NCBI GenBank assembly: GCA_003455605.1
Contig: DMQR01000221.1
Location: forward strand, 1 to 6,686
Length of the DNA: 6,686 nucleotides
Direction of reading: 5' to 3'
DNA from: Cryomorphaceae bacterium
Lineage (GTDB): Bacteria > Bacteroidota > Bacteroidia > Flavobacteriales > Schleiferiaceae
Shown: positions 5,634-6,686 of the stretch, piece by piece
How positions within the stretch are numbered: position 1 is the first letter of the stretch
Layout of the letters: each line of letters begins with the position of its first letter
Program-made: the position numbers and the translations under genes
The notes under the pieces: generated by a model
What the model was told of the DNA's origin: nothing
Seen by the model: only the letters and a program-made list of their open reading frames with translations
The model's database searches: none

Positions 5634-6352
5634 TGACGGAAGATAACCTCGTCGTCCTCTACACGACGACGTGGACCCCAAAACCCTTTTTTAGTTCCCT
5701 TACCTACTGCGATGACCATATTGATTTCAGCGCCACGTGGCAACTTTAGCTGTTTCTTGACCATCTTGGCATCGAATCCTTCCATGGGGCAGGTATGAAA
5801 ACCTTGGGCCGCGCAGCTTAGCATGAAATTTTCTGCGGCTAAAGCACAGCTCTTGTGTACCGAGATGCGCTGTCCTGCATGACCTTCACCACGAACAATC
5901 GGGCGTCGTAGACCTACGAAAAACGTCGTCACACGGCGAAAAATCCCCATCAAACCAAAGCCGTCGTTGAAATAGAACACGGGCATTAGTAATCTGTAGT
6001 ATTTTCTGCGAAGTCTAATTGACCGGGCATTCGGGTCGCCAATACGTTTTGCGTCTTTATCAATCCAGTTCAAATGCCATTGGCGGCGCTTCCTCCACAG
6101 ATCACGACGCGTTACAAACACGACCAATTCCTGCGCTGATCTCGCCGCCATTTGACTTAAACAAGCCTCCACCATCTTAGCCTTAGCCTTAGGACTTTTT
6201 GTCCAATGAAACTCCCACAGCTGCATATTGCTGCTATTCGGGGCAAGAGTTGCATGTTTTAGGGCTATTTCAATGACCTCAGAAGGTACGGGTACCTCAG
6301 GATCAAACTTGCGATTTGAGGCGCGGAAGTCGATGATTTCGTCAAAGGTCAT
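5630..6352 (-). CDS. Nitroreductase-family flavoprotein
   Basis: This is a 240-residue FMN-dependent NAD(P)H oxidoreductase-type protein, cytoplasmic, with no signal sequence. Family marks are FRASNRKF (9-16, the RxSxRxF phosphate-binding start), APNSSNMQLWEF (37-48, FMN contact region) and the C-terminal half HKSCALAAENFMLSCAAQGFH (166-186), then GFDAKMVKKQLKLP and MVIAVGKG for the dimer and flavin side. Between ~85 and 160 there is a long basic insert (KRRQWHLNW, RLRRKYYR, VGLRRP) that compact nitroreductases lack; it might form a lid or contact a membrane. The physiological substrate cannot be told from sequence. Its TAA overlaps the TAA of the convergent MbnH-like gene, sharing bases 5631-5632. 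It starts 12 bases after the upstream partial gene, so the two are probably one transcript. Confidence 0.85.
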   Translation of the reverse strand: MTFDEIIDFRASNRKFDPEVPVPSEVIEIALKHATLAPNSSNMQLWEFHWTKSPKAKAKMVEACLSQMAARSAQELVVFVTRRDLWRKRRQWHLNWIDKDAKRIGDPNARSIRLRRKYYRLLMPVFYFNDGFGLMGIFRRVTTFFVGLRRPIVRGEGHAGQRISVHKSCALAAENFMLSCAAQGFHTCPMEGFDAKMVKKQLKLPRGAEINMVIAVGKGTKKGFWGPRRRVEDDEVIFRH

Positions 6353-6364
6353 AAGCTTTTGTTT

Positions 6365-6686
6365 TTAGCGCATTACACGTGCCCAATTCGCCAAATGATG
6401 GTGCCCTTCGTGTTGCGAAGGTAAGATGTTTTTATACTTGACTTTTCCGTTTTTAACCACCCACAGTACGCTTGAGTTCTGCTCTTCGATGAAATAACCG
6501 CCGCCTGATAACTCGTCGACCAAACTTTCGGTGAACGAGAAAATCTCTTGCGCTTCAAAGATTTCTGGGTATATGCGCTCAGAAGAGCCTTTGCCTAAAT
6601 GGTAGCGGAGTACCCCTGAATATTGTGGCCTCACCTCGATGAGGTTTTCAGCAAGACGGTGTTGGTCCGGACGTTCTCCCTTGAGG
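6365..6686 (-). CDS. Unrecognised protein, C-terminal part only
   Basis: The frame is open from the right window edge to a TAA at 6365, giving 106 visible residues. The GTG at 6634 is unlikely to be the true start, since the frame continues upstream without a stop (reading LKGERPDQHRLAENLIE before it). The segment is soluble-looking, with alternating strands and turns: FIEEQNSSVLWVVKNGKVKYKN, then LPSQHEGHHHLANWARVMR at the end, with a small His cluster. It resembles the closing strand of a beta-propeller-like or extracellular domain, but I do not recognise a family. It lies just upstream of the nitroreductase gene in the same direction. Confidence 0.6.
   Translation of the reverse strand, partial: LKGERPDQHRLAENLIEVRPQYSGVLRYHLGKGSSERIYPEIFEAQEIFSFTESLVDELSGGGYFIEEQNSSVLWVVKNGKVKYKNILPSQHEGHHHLANWARVMR

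Noticed and set aside
5649..5669. Hairpin TCGTCGT/ACGACGA as an intrinsic terminator of the MbnH-like operon
   Set aside because: It lies in codons for an Arg and Asp/Glu-rich stretch of the nitroreductase, and the nearest T-run on the plus strand is well downstream of the stem, so it is probably a coding coincidence.

Overview
The window looks like a chromosomal segment of a marine-type member of the Bacteroidota (Flavobacteriia or a relative). The evidence is a type IX secretion C-terminal sorting domain with the YPNP motif, a TonB-dependent receptor with a carboxypeptidase-like N-terminal domain paired with a small lipoprotein, several TAnnTTTG-type -7 promoter elements with an upstream TTG, and start codons without Shine-Dalgarno sequences. 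I see no mobile element, tRNA, rRNA or CRISPR array.

Layout. (1) Positions 1-1737, minus strand: a two-gene unit made of an acidic surface-type lipoprotein followed by a ZnuD-like TonB-dependent receptor that runs off the left edge. It is driven by a near-perfect Bacteroidota promoter whose -33 element is covered by a perfect 7-1-7 palindrome, the geometry of a Fur/Zur operator. This suggests a metal-responsive uptake module. (2) Positions 1880-2653, plus strand: an SPFH/prohibitin-like protein that begins with a lipoprotein signal. (3) Positions 2716-3486, minus strand: a short-form AMP nucleosidase, converging on the SPFH gene with a possible shared hairpin terminator. (4) Positions 3592-5633, plus strand: three overlapping reading frames. 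The first is an MbnP-like copper-binding protein with a type IX sorting tail. The second is a 69-residue lipoprotein that looks like the severed N-terminus of a di-heme peroxidase. The third is a complete MbnH/MauG-like di-heme c-type cytochrome. (5) Positions 5630-6686, minus strand: a nitroreductase-family flavoprotein and, upstream of it, the C-terminal part of an unrecognised protein that runs off the right edge.

How the genes fit together. The MbnP/MbnH-like pair is the most interesting unit. In methanotrophs MbnH is a di-heme enzyme that oxidises a tryptophan of its partner MbnP to kynurenine. Here the MbnP-like protein has only two tryptophans, both in one MHWGW motif, and carries a tag for export through the type IX system. 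The neighbouring MbnH-like enzyme contains no tryptophan at all, although relatives such as MauG use one between the hemes. Together with the receptor and lipoprotein module, the window is rich in proteins plausibly devoted to transition-metal handling. The SPFH protein, AMP nucleosidase and nitroreductase have no visible link to this theme.
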